From Herbidospora cretacea (GTDB lineage: Bacteria > Actinomycetota > Actinomycetes > Streptosporangiales > Streptosporangiaceae), in contig NZ_BBXG01000004.1 in NCBI RefSeq assembly GCF_001570605.1, positions 496,001-560,000 of the forward strand: a DNA stretch of 64,000 bases, in the 5' to 3' direction. Positions 30,002 to 38,320 of the stretch are shown in pieces. Position numbers and translations under genes: made by a program. The stretch's first letter is position 1. Each line of letters opens with the position of its first letter. The notes below the pieces were generated by a model. It worked only from the letters and a program-made list of their open reading frames with translations, ran no database searches and was not told where the DNA came from.

Positions 30002-31327
30002 ATGACGGACCCGTCGGTCTTACGCCCCAACCAGGTTCAGCTCCGCCGCGCGGTGGGCTCCAGTTTCCTGGGCAGCGTCATCGAGTACTACGACTTCCTG
30101 CTCTACGCCACGGCGTCGGCCCTGGTCTTCGGCAAGGTCTTCTTCTCCGCGCTCGACCCGCTCGTGGCCACCGTCGCCAGCTTCGGCACGTTCGCCACCG
30201 GCTACCTGGCCCGGCCGCTCGGCGGAGTGATCTTCGGACACTTCGGCGACCGGCTCGGCCGCAAGCGCATGCTGATCATCACCATGATCCTCATGGGCGC
30301 GGCCAGCACCCTGATCGGCCTGCTCCCCACCTACGAGCAGATCGGCGTGCTGGCCCCGGTGCTCCTGGTGGCGCTCCGGATCGTGCAGGGCGTCGCCATC
30401 GGCGGCGAATGGGGCGGGGCCGTGCTGATGTCGGCCGAGCACGCCACCAGCCGCCGCGGGCTCTGGGCCAGTTTCACCGGCGCGGGCGCCCCCTTCGGCA
30501 TGGTCCTGTCCACCGGGGCGCTCACCGGCACCGCCGCCCTCCTCGACGAACAGGCGTTCCTGAGCTGGGGCTGGCGGGTGCCGTTCCTGCTCAGCATCCT
30601 GCTGGTGGCGGTCGGCCTGTTCGTCCGGCTGCGGGTCGAGGAGACGCCCGTGTTCAAGGCGGCCGGCGGCCGCGCCGACCGGGTGCCGCTGCTGGAGGTG
30701 CTCCGCGACCACCCCAGGACGCTGCTGCTCGCGGTCGGCGTCGGGCTGTCCGCCTTCGTCGCCCAGGGCACGCTGACCACCTACCTCATCGCCTACGGCG
30801 TCCGCACCGGGTTCAGCCGGCAGGCGGTTCTGAACGGCCTGACCCTCTCCTCCGCGCTGGCCGTGGTGAGCATCATCGCCTGGTCGGCCCTGTCCGACCG
30901 GGTCGGCCGCCGGCCGGTCGTGCTGGCGGGCGCGCTGCTCATGGCCGGGTTCGCCTTCGCGCTGTTCCCGATGGTGAACACCGGCAGCGTCGCCGTGCTG
31001 ACGATCGCCCTGGTCCTGGGCCAGGCGGTCATCCACCCGCTGATGTTCGGCCCGCTCGGGGCGCTGTACGCCGAGCTCTTCCCGACCGGCAACCGCTACA
31101 CCGGGGCCTCGCTCGGCTACCAGCTCGCCGGTCTGGGCGCGGGCCTCGGCCCGCTGCTGTTCGCCCAGCTCGACGCCGCCTCGGGAGGCGGCGGCACGAC
31201 GACGATCTCACTGGTCATCGCGGGCTGCTGCCTGCTGACCGTGGTCTGCGTGCTGGCGCTGCGCGAGACCAGCACCGGCGGCCTCGCCCCGGACGCCCCG
31301 GTGGTGCCGGCCGCCACCGATGCGTAA
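30002..31327 (+). CDS. MFS transporter, metabolite:H+ symporter (MHS) subfamily
   Basis: A 441-residue transporter with 12 predicted membrane helices. Hallmarks are the opening SFLGSVIEYYDFLLYATASALVF, split as VIEYYDFLLYATASAL, the loop GHFGDRLGRKRMLI, and RIVQGVAIGGEWGGAVLM. The MHS subfamily (ShiA, ProP, KgtP) imports carboxylates such as shikimate, benzoates, dicarboxylates or betaines. Stop overlaps the acyl-CoA ligase start by 8 bases. With the ligase it forms an import-then-activate pair. Confidence 0.9.
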   Translation: MTDPSVLRPNQVQLRRAVGSSFLGSVIEYYDFLLYATASALVFGKVFFSALDPLVATVASFGTFATGYLARPLGGVIFGHFGDRLGRKRMLIITMILMGAASTLIGLLPTYEQIGVLAPVLLVALRIVQGVAIGGEWGGAVLMSAEHATSRRGLWASFTGAGAPFGMVLSTGALTGTAALLDEQAFLSWGWRVPFLLSILLVAVGLFVRLRVEETPVFKAAGGRADRVPLLEVLRDHPRTLLLAVGVGLSAFVAQGTLTTYLIAYGVRTGFSRQAVLNGLTLSSALAVVSIIAWSALSDRVGRRPVVLAGALLMAGFAFALFPMVNTGSVAVLTIALVLGQAVIHPLMFGPLGALYAELFPTGNRYTGASLGYQLAGLGAGLGPLLFAQLDAASGGGGTTTISLVIAGCCLLTVVCVLALRETSTGGLAPDAPVVPAATDA

Positions 31328-32852
31328 CGCCGGCCTCGGCGGCTGGCCGGCCCGCCGCGCCCAGATGAGCCCCGGCCGCGTCGCGTTCGTCCACGGGGAC
31401 CGGGCGGTCACCTACGCCGAGGTCCACGAGCGGACGGCCCGGCTGGCCACCCTGCTGGCGGCGCGGGCGGGGATCCGGGCGGGGGACCGGGTCGCCTACC
31501 TCGGCCCCAACCACGTCGCCTTCGCCGAGACCATGTTCGCCACCCACCTGCTGGGCGGCGTGTTCGTCCCGCTGAACTTCCGGCTGACCGCGCCCGAGAT
31601 CGACTACATGCTCGGCCACTCGGGCGCGGACCTCCTCGTGTACGACCCGGCCTGCGCGGCCACCGTCGAGGGGCTGTCCGGGTCGTGCGCGACGGTGCCG
31701 CTCGACGACGTCCAGGCCTGGGCGGAGCAGGGCGATCCCGGCCCGGTCGACGTGCCGGTCGGGCTCGACGACGTCGCCCTGATCCTCTACACCTCCGGCA
31801 CGACCGGCCGCCCCAAGGGCGCCATGCTCAGCCACGCCAACCTGGTGTGGAACTGCTACAACATGCTGGTCGGCGTGGACGTGACCAGCAGCGAGGTGAC
31901 GCTGGTCAGCGCGCCGCTCTTCCACGTGGCGGCGCTCAACCAGACGCTGCTGCCGACGTTCCTCAAGGGCGGCACCTCGGTGATCATGCCCGGCTGGGAC
32001 GCCGAGCTCTGCTACGACCTGGTCGAGCGCCACCGCGTCACCTGGATGTTCGGCGTCACCGCCATGTTCGCCGATTTCGCCCGGTCACCCCGCTGGGCCG
32101 GCGCCGACCTGTCGTCGCTGCGCACCCTCATGTCCGGCGGCGCGGCCATCCCGGTCGCGCTGATCCGCACCTACCAGGAGAGAGGCCTGGTGTTCTGCCA
32201 GGGCTACGGGCTGACCGAGACCGCCCCGGGCGCGACCTTCCTCGAAGCGGGGGAGAGCGTGCGCAGGGCCGGGTCGGCCGGGGTGCCGGTCTTCTTCGCC
32301 GACGTCCGCGTGGTCCGCCCCGACCTGACCGCGGCGGCGGCGGGGGAGCCCGGGGAGGTCCTCATCAAGGGGCCGAACGTCACCCCCGGCTACTGGCGCG
32401 ACCCCGGGGCGACCGCCGCCGCGACGACCGAGGGCGGCTGGTTCCGCTCCGGCGACATCGGGGTCATGGACGACGAGGGCCACCTGACGATCGTCGACAG
32501 GGTCAAGGACATGTACATCTCCGGCGGCGAGAACGTCTACCCGGCGGAGGTCGAGAGCGTGCTGTTCGTCCATCCGGCGGTGGCGGAGGCCGCCGTGGTG
32601 GGCGTCCCGGACGCGAAGTGGGGGGAGGTGGGCCGGGCCTTCGTCGTGCCGCGGCCGGGCGCCGCCGTCAGCGCCGAGGAGCTGACCGACTTCCTCCGCC
32701 CCCGCCTGGCGAAGTACAAGATTCCCGTCTTCTTCGACGTCGTCGACGCCCTGCCCAAGACGGGCTCGGGGAAGATCCGCAAGTCGCAGCTCCGCTCCCG
32801 GCCCGCCTCGTCGCCCGGAGGCGCTACTTCTTCACCTGCTGCACGAGGGTGA
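31320..32852 (+). CDS. Acyl-CoA synthetase (AMP-binding, class I adenylate-forming)
   Basis: A 510-residue ANL-superfamily ligase. Motif A3 YTSGTTGRPKGAM near 158-170, A5 GYGLTETAP near 299, GDIGVMDDEGHL near 379, and the hinge and C-terminal SGGENVYPAEVE plus the catalytic lysine in PKTGSGKIRK near 482. It makes acyl-CoA from a fatty or aromatic carboxylate. Its start overlaps the transporter stop, and the product may be the PaaX inducer. Its 3' end overlaps the convergent deaminase-like gene by 29 bp. Chain length or aromatic preference cannot be read from sequence. Confidence 0.9.
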   Translation: MRNAGLGGWPARRAQMSPGRVAFVHGDRAVTYAEVHERTARLATLLAARAGIRAGDRVAYLGPNHVAFAETMFATHLLGGVFVPLNFRLTAPEIDYMLGHSGADLLVYDPACAATVEGLSGSCATVPLDDVQAWAEQGDPGPVDVPVGLDDVALILYTSGTTGRPKGAMLSHANLVWNCYNMLVGVDVTSSEVTLVSAPLFHVAALNQTLLPTFLKGGTSVIMPGWDAELCYDLVERHRVTWMFGVTAMFADFARSPRWAGADLSSLRTLMSGGAAIPVALIRTYQERGLVFCQGYGLTETAPGATFLEAGESVRRAGSAGVPVFFADVRVVRPDLTAAAAGEPGEVLIKGPNVTPGYWRDPGATAAATTEGGWFRSGDIGVMDDEGHLTIVDRVKDMYISGGENVYPAEVESVLFVHPAVAEAAVVGVPDAKWGEVGRAFVVPRPGAAVSAEELTDFLRPRLAKYKIPVFFDVVDALPKTGSGKIRKSQLRSRPASSPGGATSSPAARG

Positions 32853-34557
32853 CGCCCTTCTTCTTGGTCAGCGCCTCCTCGCGGCTCAGGTAGTCCTGGT
32901 AGGCGGCGGAGTGGGGGTCGTCGCCGGCGTCCTCGCCCTCGTCCCCGCTGGACAGGTAGCCGGTGTCCGCGCCGGCCTCCTTCCAGTAGTGGTAGGCGTT
33001 CACCAGGGCGCTCGTCGCCCCCTGCTGGATGGCCTTCTTGATCAGGGCCGTGTCGTCGCCGCTGCTGTACGGCTCGGCCGCGTCCAGGTCGAACAGCCTC
33101 CAGAGCACCTCGGGGTCGTTGAGCAGTGCCGGCGGCGGCCAGCGGTAGGTGTTCTGGTGGGTGACCAGCGTCCGGTCGAACAGCTTGGGGTCGCCCTTGG
33201 TGAGCGTCACCCAGCACTGCAGGCAGCACATCTTGGAGATGCCCAGCTTGCCCCCGCCGCCCGGCATGGCCTTGGCGACGGTGGCCGCCTGCATCTCGGC
33301 GTGGATGCCCGCATCCTCCGGCGTGATGACCTTCACCCGCATCCGGCCGTGGGCGCTCTCGGTCTCGGCCAGGTAGTCGAGCGTCTTGAGCAGGCGGCGA
33401 CGCGTCTTGTCGAACTTGGCCCTGTCCTTGCTCCCCTGGAGCAGGAAGGGCATCAGCTCGGCGACCGCCTGTTCGCGGGCTTGGCCCGTCAGGCGGGAGG
33501 CCGTCAGGAGCCGGTCGAAGCTGACCCCGAGCATCGAGGCGTTGTGGTTGGCGAACAGGGCGATGTCGCGGCCCTCCTGGAGGGTGGCGACGCAGAACCG
33601 CTCCGGGTCGAAGCAGAAGAGCATGTCGGCCAGCCGGTCGCGGCGCCGCTCGTCCTTCAGGGTGGGCTCCTGGGCCATGTCGGCGAGGGTCTTCTGGTAG
33701 CCGGCGCCCAGCTCCTGCCTGCGCCGCTGGAAGAGGGCTTTGATGTGCCGCTTCGCCGCCTTCTGGTAGTCCCACCATCCGGCGTGGCCGCCCGCGTTGT
33801 TGACGGGCGCCGCGCGCACCCGGGCCGGTTTCGCGTAGACGCCCTGCGCGGCGTGCTCGGCGACCATCTTCTTGAAGCCGGTTTGGAACCACGTGTCGCC
33901 TTCGGCGGCGATCACCGCCTGGTTGATCGCCTCGATGGGAGCCGGCCTGGTCTTCCCCGCCGGGACGTCCAGGACGCAGGCCGCCGCCTCGGCGTACATC
34001 TCCACCGGGTGTGTGGACCTCAGGTTCAGCGCCCGGCCGATGACCCTCCACAGAAGCGGCCCGCCCCGCCCGGAGACGAACAGCTCGTGGGGGAGGTCGG
34101 GCACGACCCGGCGGGCCGCCTCGGCCAGCGCTTTCGCCCCTTCGCCGTCCGGCGGATCGAGCAGGGCCGCGACGGCCTCGGGGTGCTGCGTCACGAAGGT
34201 GTCCAGGTCGGCCAGCGAGCCGAACGGCGGCTGCTGGGCCAGGAGCTGCCGCGCCAGCTCGGCGGGGGAGGGCCCGGCCGGGACCTGGACCGCGGCGGGA
34301 TCCTCGTCCATCGAGTCGACCGATTCCTCGATCGATTCTTCGGGTGTCACCAGGTCGACCACGACGGGCTGCTGCGCCTGCGGGGGAAGGTTCTGCTGCT
34401 GGACGTTCTGTTGCTGCTGGGCCAGTTGATCGGCGGCGAGCTTGAGGAGCGCCTTGTCGATCTTGGGCTGCTTCGTGTCGTCCTTCTTCGGCTTCTTCTT
34501 GGTGATCACTTTCTTGGGGGTCTTCTTCACCTGGGACTTCGTGTGCTTGTTAAACAT
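32824..34557 (-). CDS. Unknown protein with cytidine-deaminase-like C-terminal motif
   Basis: A 577-residue protein. Residues 1-30 are very Lys-rich (KKTPKKVITKKKPKK), 40-70 Gln-rich, then an acidic segment; no signal peptide or membrane helix. The C-terminal part has HAEMQ at 419-421 and, 24 residues on, MCCLQC (Cys445 and Cys448), with IGISK... style context GKLGISKMCC. This H-x-E plus C-x2-C arrangement with SK before it matches the cytidine deaminase superfamily, closest in pattern to OTT_1508-like deaminases (family assignment from memory). Several of these are toxin or nucleic-acid-acting domains. No immunity gene, secretion gene or operon partner is adjacent; it stands alone, converging on the acyl-CoA ligase. 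Start ATG 34557 with GAGGG upstream. Function uncertain. Confidence 0.6.
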   Translation of the reverse strand: MFNKHTKSQVKKTPKKVITKKKPKKDDTKQPKIDKALLKLAADQLAQQQQNVQQQNLPPQAQQPVVVDLVTPEESIEESVDSMDEDPAAVQVPAGPSPAELARQLLAQQPPFGSLADLDTFVTQHPEAVAALLDPPDGEGAKALAEAARRVVPDLPHELFVSGRGGPLLWRVIGRALNLRSTHPVEMYAEAAACVLDVPAGKTRPAPIEAINQAVIAAEGDTWFQTGFKKMVAEHAAQGVYAKPARVRAAPVNNAGGHAGWWDYQKAAKRHIKALFQRRRQELGAGYQKTLADMAQEPTLKDERRRDRLADMLFCFDPERFCVATLQEGRDIALFANHNASMLGVSFDRLLTASRLTGQAREQAVAELMPFLLQGSKDRAKFDKTRRRLLKTLDYLAETESAHGRMRVKVITPEDAGIHAEMQAATVAKAMPGGGGKLGISKMCCLQCWVTLTKGDPKLFDRTLVTHQNTYRWPPPALLNDPEVLWRLFDLDAAEPYSSGDDTALIKKAIQQGATSALVNAYHYWKEAGADTGYLSSGDEGEDAGDDPHSAAYQDYLSREEALTKKKGVTLVQQVKK

Positions 34558-34810
34558 GATGACCCTCGGGCTCGGTTGCCGTCGGCATATGATCCATCAC
34601 CCAGGGCTACCTATGTGGTGACATTTCCCCCTACGGAGAGCGTGGCTGTGGCGCGGGCGATCCGCCAAGAAATCTACATTGTAAAGGCGCCCGGCCGATG
34701 CCAAATTGATCTTGGTACGTTTCGACAAAGCCCGCACCGACGCGGGAGCCGGATGCCCGGGGGACTCCCCGGCTCGGGTGACGAACGACCGGAGCCGGGG
34801 CTCACGCCGG

Positions 34811-36505
34811 TCAGGGCGTCCGGCGGAGGTGGGCGGCGGCCAGGATCAGGTAGGCGCTGGCGGTCCAGGTGTAGGCGCGGTCGCGGAGTCCGGCTCCGGT
34901 GCGGGCGTCGAAGTTCTCCGCGAAACCGGACTTCTCGCACAGGGCGCGGAAGCGGGCGCTGACCTCGTCGGCGAGGACGGTCTGGCCGGCTCGGCGGAGG
35001 CCGTCCTCGATGAGGATCGTGGAGGGGGCCCAGATGGGGCCGCGCCAGTAGCCGTCGTCCTGGTAGTGGGGCGAGGTGGGCAGCTCGGTGGCGAGGCCGT
35101 ATTCGGTGAGGTGGGTCTTGATCCTGGCGGCGAGGGCGGTCTGGATGGGCTGGGGGAGTTCCTCGCCGAGAACGATCGGCATGAGGTCGAGGAGGCTGCG
35201 GCTGCTCCAGGTGTCGCCGGAGCTCGCGCTGCGGGTGGTGAAGCGGTCGTCCTGCCAGAGCTGGGTGAGCATGGCTTCGCGCATGCGGTCGGCGGCGGCC
35301 GTCCAGTGGGTGGCCTCGCCGGGGCGGTCGAGTTCGGTGGCGAGGCGGGCGAGGGTGCGCATCTGGAGGACGAGGAAGGCGGCGAGGTCGGCGGTCTCGA
35401 CGACGCGTTCGGGGGTGAAGGTGGTGGCGTTGTCCCATCCGCTGTCGTTGCCGTGCTGGTAGTGGGCGAGTTCGTGGCCGGGGACGCGGCGGGCGTCGAG
35501 CCAGAAGGCGGTCCATTGCTGGAGGAGGCGGTAGGTGTCGGACCGTTCCCGGGGGGTCTGCGGGGGGAGGTGGCGCAGGGCCCAGCCGTGGATGGGGGGT
35601 TTGACGAAGTTGTAGAGGATCTCGGAGTGGGTGACCGAGTCAGGGAGCGCCCCAGTGGCTTCCTGGTGGTCGAAGGGGAGGTGGAACTGGTCCCAGGCGA
35701 GGGCGGGCTGTCCTTCGGCGAGGGCGATGGCGTTGAAGCAGTGGTCCCAGCTCCAGACCTTGTCCATCCAGTGCTTGGACATGAGGACGGCGGGTCTGGT
35801 GATGAATCCGGCGGCGCGGACGGTGGCGGACCACAGGACGTAGACGGCGAGTTCGGCGGCGGGGGTGCGGTGGTCGCGCCAGGGGGCGACGGTGTCGAGG
35901 TAGTCCTGGTAGTCGCGCCGGGCGGCGGCGGCGATGTGGTCGAAGTCGTGGTCGCTGGTGTACGGGGGCCGGGCGGTCTCGTACTCCTCGATGGCGATCT
36001 CCCAGTCGTCCCAGTCGCCGGTGACGGCGAGGCCGCGCTGGGTGGTGCCGAGGAGCTGGTCGCCGTGGTGTTCGGTGATGCGTCCGGACAGCAGGGTGAC
36101 GCGGTAGCGGCGGCCGGTCTGGTAGACGGTGAGGACGGCTGATCCGTCGCGGGGGTCCCGGAAGAAGTAGGGGCCGCTGAAGGGGGTGAGGACGGGGTCG
36201 GCGGCGAGGAGCCGCAGGTCGACGCCGTGGCCCCGGACGCGGACGGTGTCGGTGGTCTCGTAGGCGAGGTCGATGCGGCCGGGGTCGCAGTGCCAGGTGA
36301 GCTGGTGGGGGGTGGCGGTGACGGTGCTCTCGGTGGCCGGGACGAGGCGGAGGATCGGGTGCATGCCGGTCTGGTGGGAGACGAGGTGGACGTCCTGGGC
36401 GTAGGTGTTCTCGCCGGTGACGGGGGAGAAGCCGAACCAGGATCCGCGGAAGCTGAACGGGATTTCCCGTAGGGAGAACTCCGGGCCGGTGACGGCGGCG
36501 GTCAT
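34811..36505 (-). CDS. GH63-like glycoside hydrolase, cytoplasmic
   Basis: A 564-residue (alpha/alpha)6-barrel enzyme with no signal peptide. Family landmarks are SKHWMDKVWSWDHCFNA near 255, GNDSGWDNATTF near 365 carrying the acid residue typical of bacterial GH63/mannosylglycerate hydrolase-like proteins, and YWRGPIWAPS near 500. An N-terminal beta-sandwich (1-200) precedes the barrel. Last gene of the LacI-controlled sugar importer operon, so it most likely cleaves the imported oligosaccharide or glycoside (inference). Alpha-glucosidase, mannosylglycerate or trehalase-like activity is possible; specificity is open. Confidence 0.8.
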   Translation of the reverse strand: MTAAVTGPEFSLREIPFSFRGSWFGFSPVTGENTYAQDVHLVSHQTGMHPILRLVPATESTVTATPHQLTWHCDPGRIDLAYETTDTVRVRGHGVDLRLLAADPVLTPFSGPYFFRDPRDGSAVLTVYQTGRRYRVTLLSGRITEHHGDQLLGTTQRGLAVTGDWDDWEIAIEEYETARPPYTSDHDFDHIAAAARRDYQDYLDTVAPWRDHRTPAAELAVYVLWSATVRAAGFITRPAVLMSKHWMDKVWSWDHCFNAIALAEGQPALAWDQFHLPFDHQEATGALPDSVTHSEILYNFVKPPIHGWALRHLPPQTPRERSDTYRLLQQWTAFWLDARRVPGHELAHYQHGNDSGWDNATTFTPERVVETADLAAFLVLQMRTLARLATELDRPGEATHWTAAADRMREAMLTQLWQDDRFTTRSASSGDTWSSRSLLDLMPIVLGEELPQPIQTALAARIKTHLTEYGLATELPTSPHYQDDGYWRGPIWAPSTILIEDGLRRAGQTVLADEVSARFRALCEKSGFAENFDARTGAGLRDRAYTWTASAYLILAAAHLRRTP

Positions 36506-36539
36506 GTGGTGGGGGTCCTTTCGGGGCCGGTCTGGGGGG

Positions 36540-37358
36540 TCAGTCCTTGACGGCGCCGGCGGTGACGCCGGCGGTGACGTAGCGCTGGGCGACGACGAGG
36601 AGGGCGGTGGCGGGGATGGAGGCGACGACGGCGGTGGCCATGATCGCGTTCCACTGCTGGTTGTTGTTGCCGATGTAGTGGTAGATGCCGAGGGTGATGG
36701 GCTGGTGGTCGCCGCCGCTGTCGAGGGTGCTGGCGTAGATGAAGTCGGACCAGGCCCACAGGAAGGTGAACAGCGCGACGGTGACGGTGGCGTTGCGGCT
36801 GACCGGCAGCACGATGGACCAGAAGGTGCGGACGGTTCCGGCGCCGTCGACGCGGGCGGCGTGGAGGAGTTCGCGGGGGATGCCGGTCATGAAGGTGGTG
36901 AGGATGAGGACGGCGAAGGGGACGGCGAGGGTGGTGTCGGCGACGATGAGCCCGGGGAGGGTGTTGAGGACGCCGAGGTTGAGGTAGGTGGCGTACAGGC
37001 CCATGGCCATGATGATTCCGGGGATCATCTGGGCGATGAGCAGGGCGAAGCTGAGCGCGGTGCCGCCGCGTGGCCGGAGTCTGGCCAGGGAGTAGGCGGC
37101 GGGGGCGGCGATCACCAGGGTGAGGGCGACGGTCCCGAGTCCGACGAGCAGGCTGGTGCCGAGGTAGGGGAGCTGCTGGTCGATGACGGCGCGGTAGCCG
37201 TCGAGGGTGGGATCGGCGGGGAACCATGAGGGCGGGCTCTTGCGCATGTCGCGGTCGCGGGTGAACGACACGTTGATCATCCAGTAGACCGGGAAGAGCA
37301 TGACGCCGGTGAGGGCGAGCCCGATGATCGTCTTCCACCAGCGGCGTGGGGTGGTCAT
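36540..37358 (-). CDS. Carbohydrate ABC transporter permease, MalG-type
   Basis: A 272-residue permease with six helices. ATG at 37358 overlaps the MalF-type stop; the longer open frame upstream is not coding. Typical segments: MLFPVYWMINVSFT near 18, ARLRPRGGTALSF, EAA loop ELLHAARVDGAGTVRTFW near 185. Works with the MalF-type protein and the lipoprotein at 38321. No ATPase is encoded here, so a shared MsiK-like ATPase elsewhere is expected, as in other actinomycetes. Confidence 0.92.
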   Translation of the reverse strand: MTTPRRWWKTIIGLALTGVMLFPVYWMINVSFTRDRDMRKSPPSWFPADPTLDGYRAVIDQQLPYLGTSLLVGLGTVALTLVIAAPAAYSLARLRPRGGTALSFALLIAQMIPGIIMAMGLYATYLNLGVLNTLPGLIVADTTLAVPFAVLILTTFMTGIPRELLHAARVDGAGTVRTFWSIVLPVSRNATVTVALFTFLWAWSDFIYASTLDSGGDHQPITLGIYHYIGNNNQQWNAIMATAVVASIPATALLVVAQRYVTAGVTAGAVKD

Positions 37359-38311
37359 GAGGGGTCCTGCCTGCGCTGGAGGCGGATGTAGAGCAGGCCG
37401 AAGGCCAGGGCGATGGCGATGAGGATGTTGCCGACGGCGGCGCCGGGGCCGAAGGCGGGCACGAGGTTGCCGAATCCGAGCCGGTAGGACCAGGTGGACA
37501 GGGTGGTGGAGGAGCCGCTGGGCCCGCCCTTGGTCATGATCCAGATGATGTCGAAGACCTTGAGCGTGTAGACGAGGCCGAGCAGCAGGGTGATGGCGGA
37601 GACGGGCCGGAGCAGGGGGAGGGTGACGTGCCGGAAGCGTTGCCAGCCGGTGGCGCCGTCGAGGGCGGCGGCCTCGTACACGGCGGGGCTGATGGCCTGG
37701 AGTCCTGAGTAGAGGACGACGAGGTTGAAGGGGACGCCGATCCAGATGTTGGCGATGGTCACCGACCACAGCGACCAGTCGGGTGAGGTGAGCCAGTTGA
37801 CGGGTCCGGCGCCGATCGCGCCGAGGGCGGCGTTGATCACCCCGGAGTCGCTGTTGAGCATCCAGGCCCAGGTGGAGGCCGACACGATGAGCGGCAGCAG
37901 CCACGGCACGAGGAACAGGGCGCGCAGGGTGGCCGACAGCGGGAAGTGCCGGGCGAAGAACAGGGCGAGGCCGAGTCCGAGGGTGAACTGGAAGGCCAGG
38001 GAGACGACGGTGAAGACGACGGTGTGCCACAGGGCGGGCACGAAGGTGGCGTCGGTGAGGACCTTCAGGTAGTTGGCGAATCCGGTGAAGGGGGCGTCGC
38101 CCTGGACGAAGGAGCGCACGGTGTAGTGGCGGAGGCTGAGCTCGAGGTTGCGGTACATCGGGTAGGCGTAGAAGGCCAGCAGGTAGGCGGTGATGGGGAC
38201 GAGGAATCCCCATGCCGCCCAGGCGGCCCTGCGGTGGCCCGGTCCCTGTCGGACGGGGCCACCGCGGGTGGAGGCCGGGCGCCGGGTGGGCGCGGGGGCG
38301 GTTCGGGTCAT
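37355..38311 (-). CDS. Carbohydrate ABC transporter permease, MalF-type
   Basis: A 318-residue permease. After a basic N-terminal tail it has AWGFLVPITAYLLAFYAYPM, the family periplasmic loop region and the EAA loop VYEAAALDGATGWQRFRHV near 225. ATGA overlap with the MalG-type gene downstream and 9 bp from the binding protein upstream. Confidence 0.92.
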   Translation of the reverse strand: MTRTAPAPTRRPASTRGGPVRQGPGHRRAAWAAWGFLVPITAYLLAFYAYPMYRNLELSLRHYTVRSFVQGDAPFTGFANYLKVLTDATFVPALWHTVVFTVVSLAFQFTLGLGLALFFARHFPLSATLRALFLVPWLLPLIVSASTWAWMLNSDSGVINAALGAIGAGPVNWLTSPDWSLWSVTIANIWIGVPFNLVVLYSGLQAISPAVYEAAALDGATGWQRFRHVTLPLLRPVSAITLLLGLVYTLKVFDIIWIMTKGGPSGSSTTLSTWSYRLGFGNLVPAFGPGAAVGNILIAIALAFGLLYIRLQRRQDPS

Positions 38312-38320
38312 GGCGAGGGC

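Noticed and set aside
32911..34962. A 683-codon plus-strand frame opposite the deaminase-like gene
   Set aside because: The minus-strand protein has structured composition and a zinc motif, whereas this frame is low-complexity Leu/Gly/Arg.
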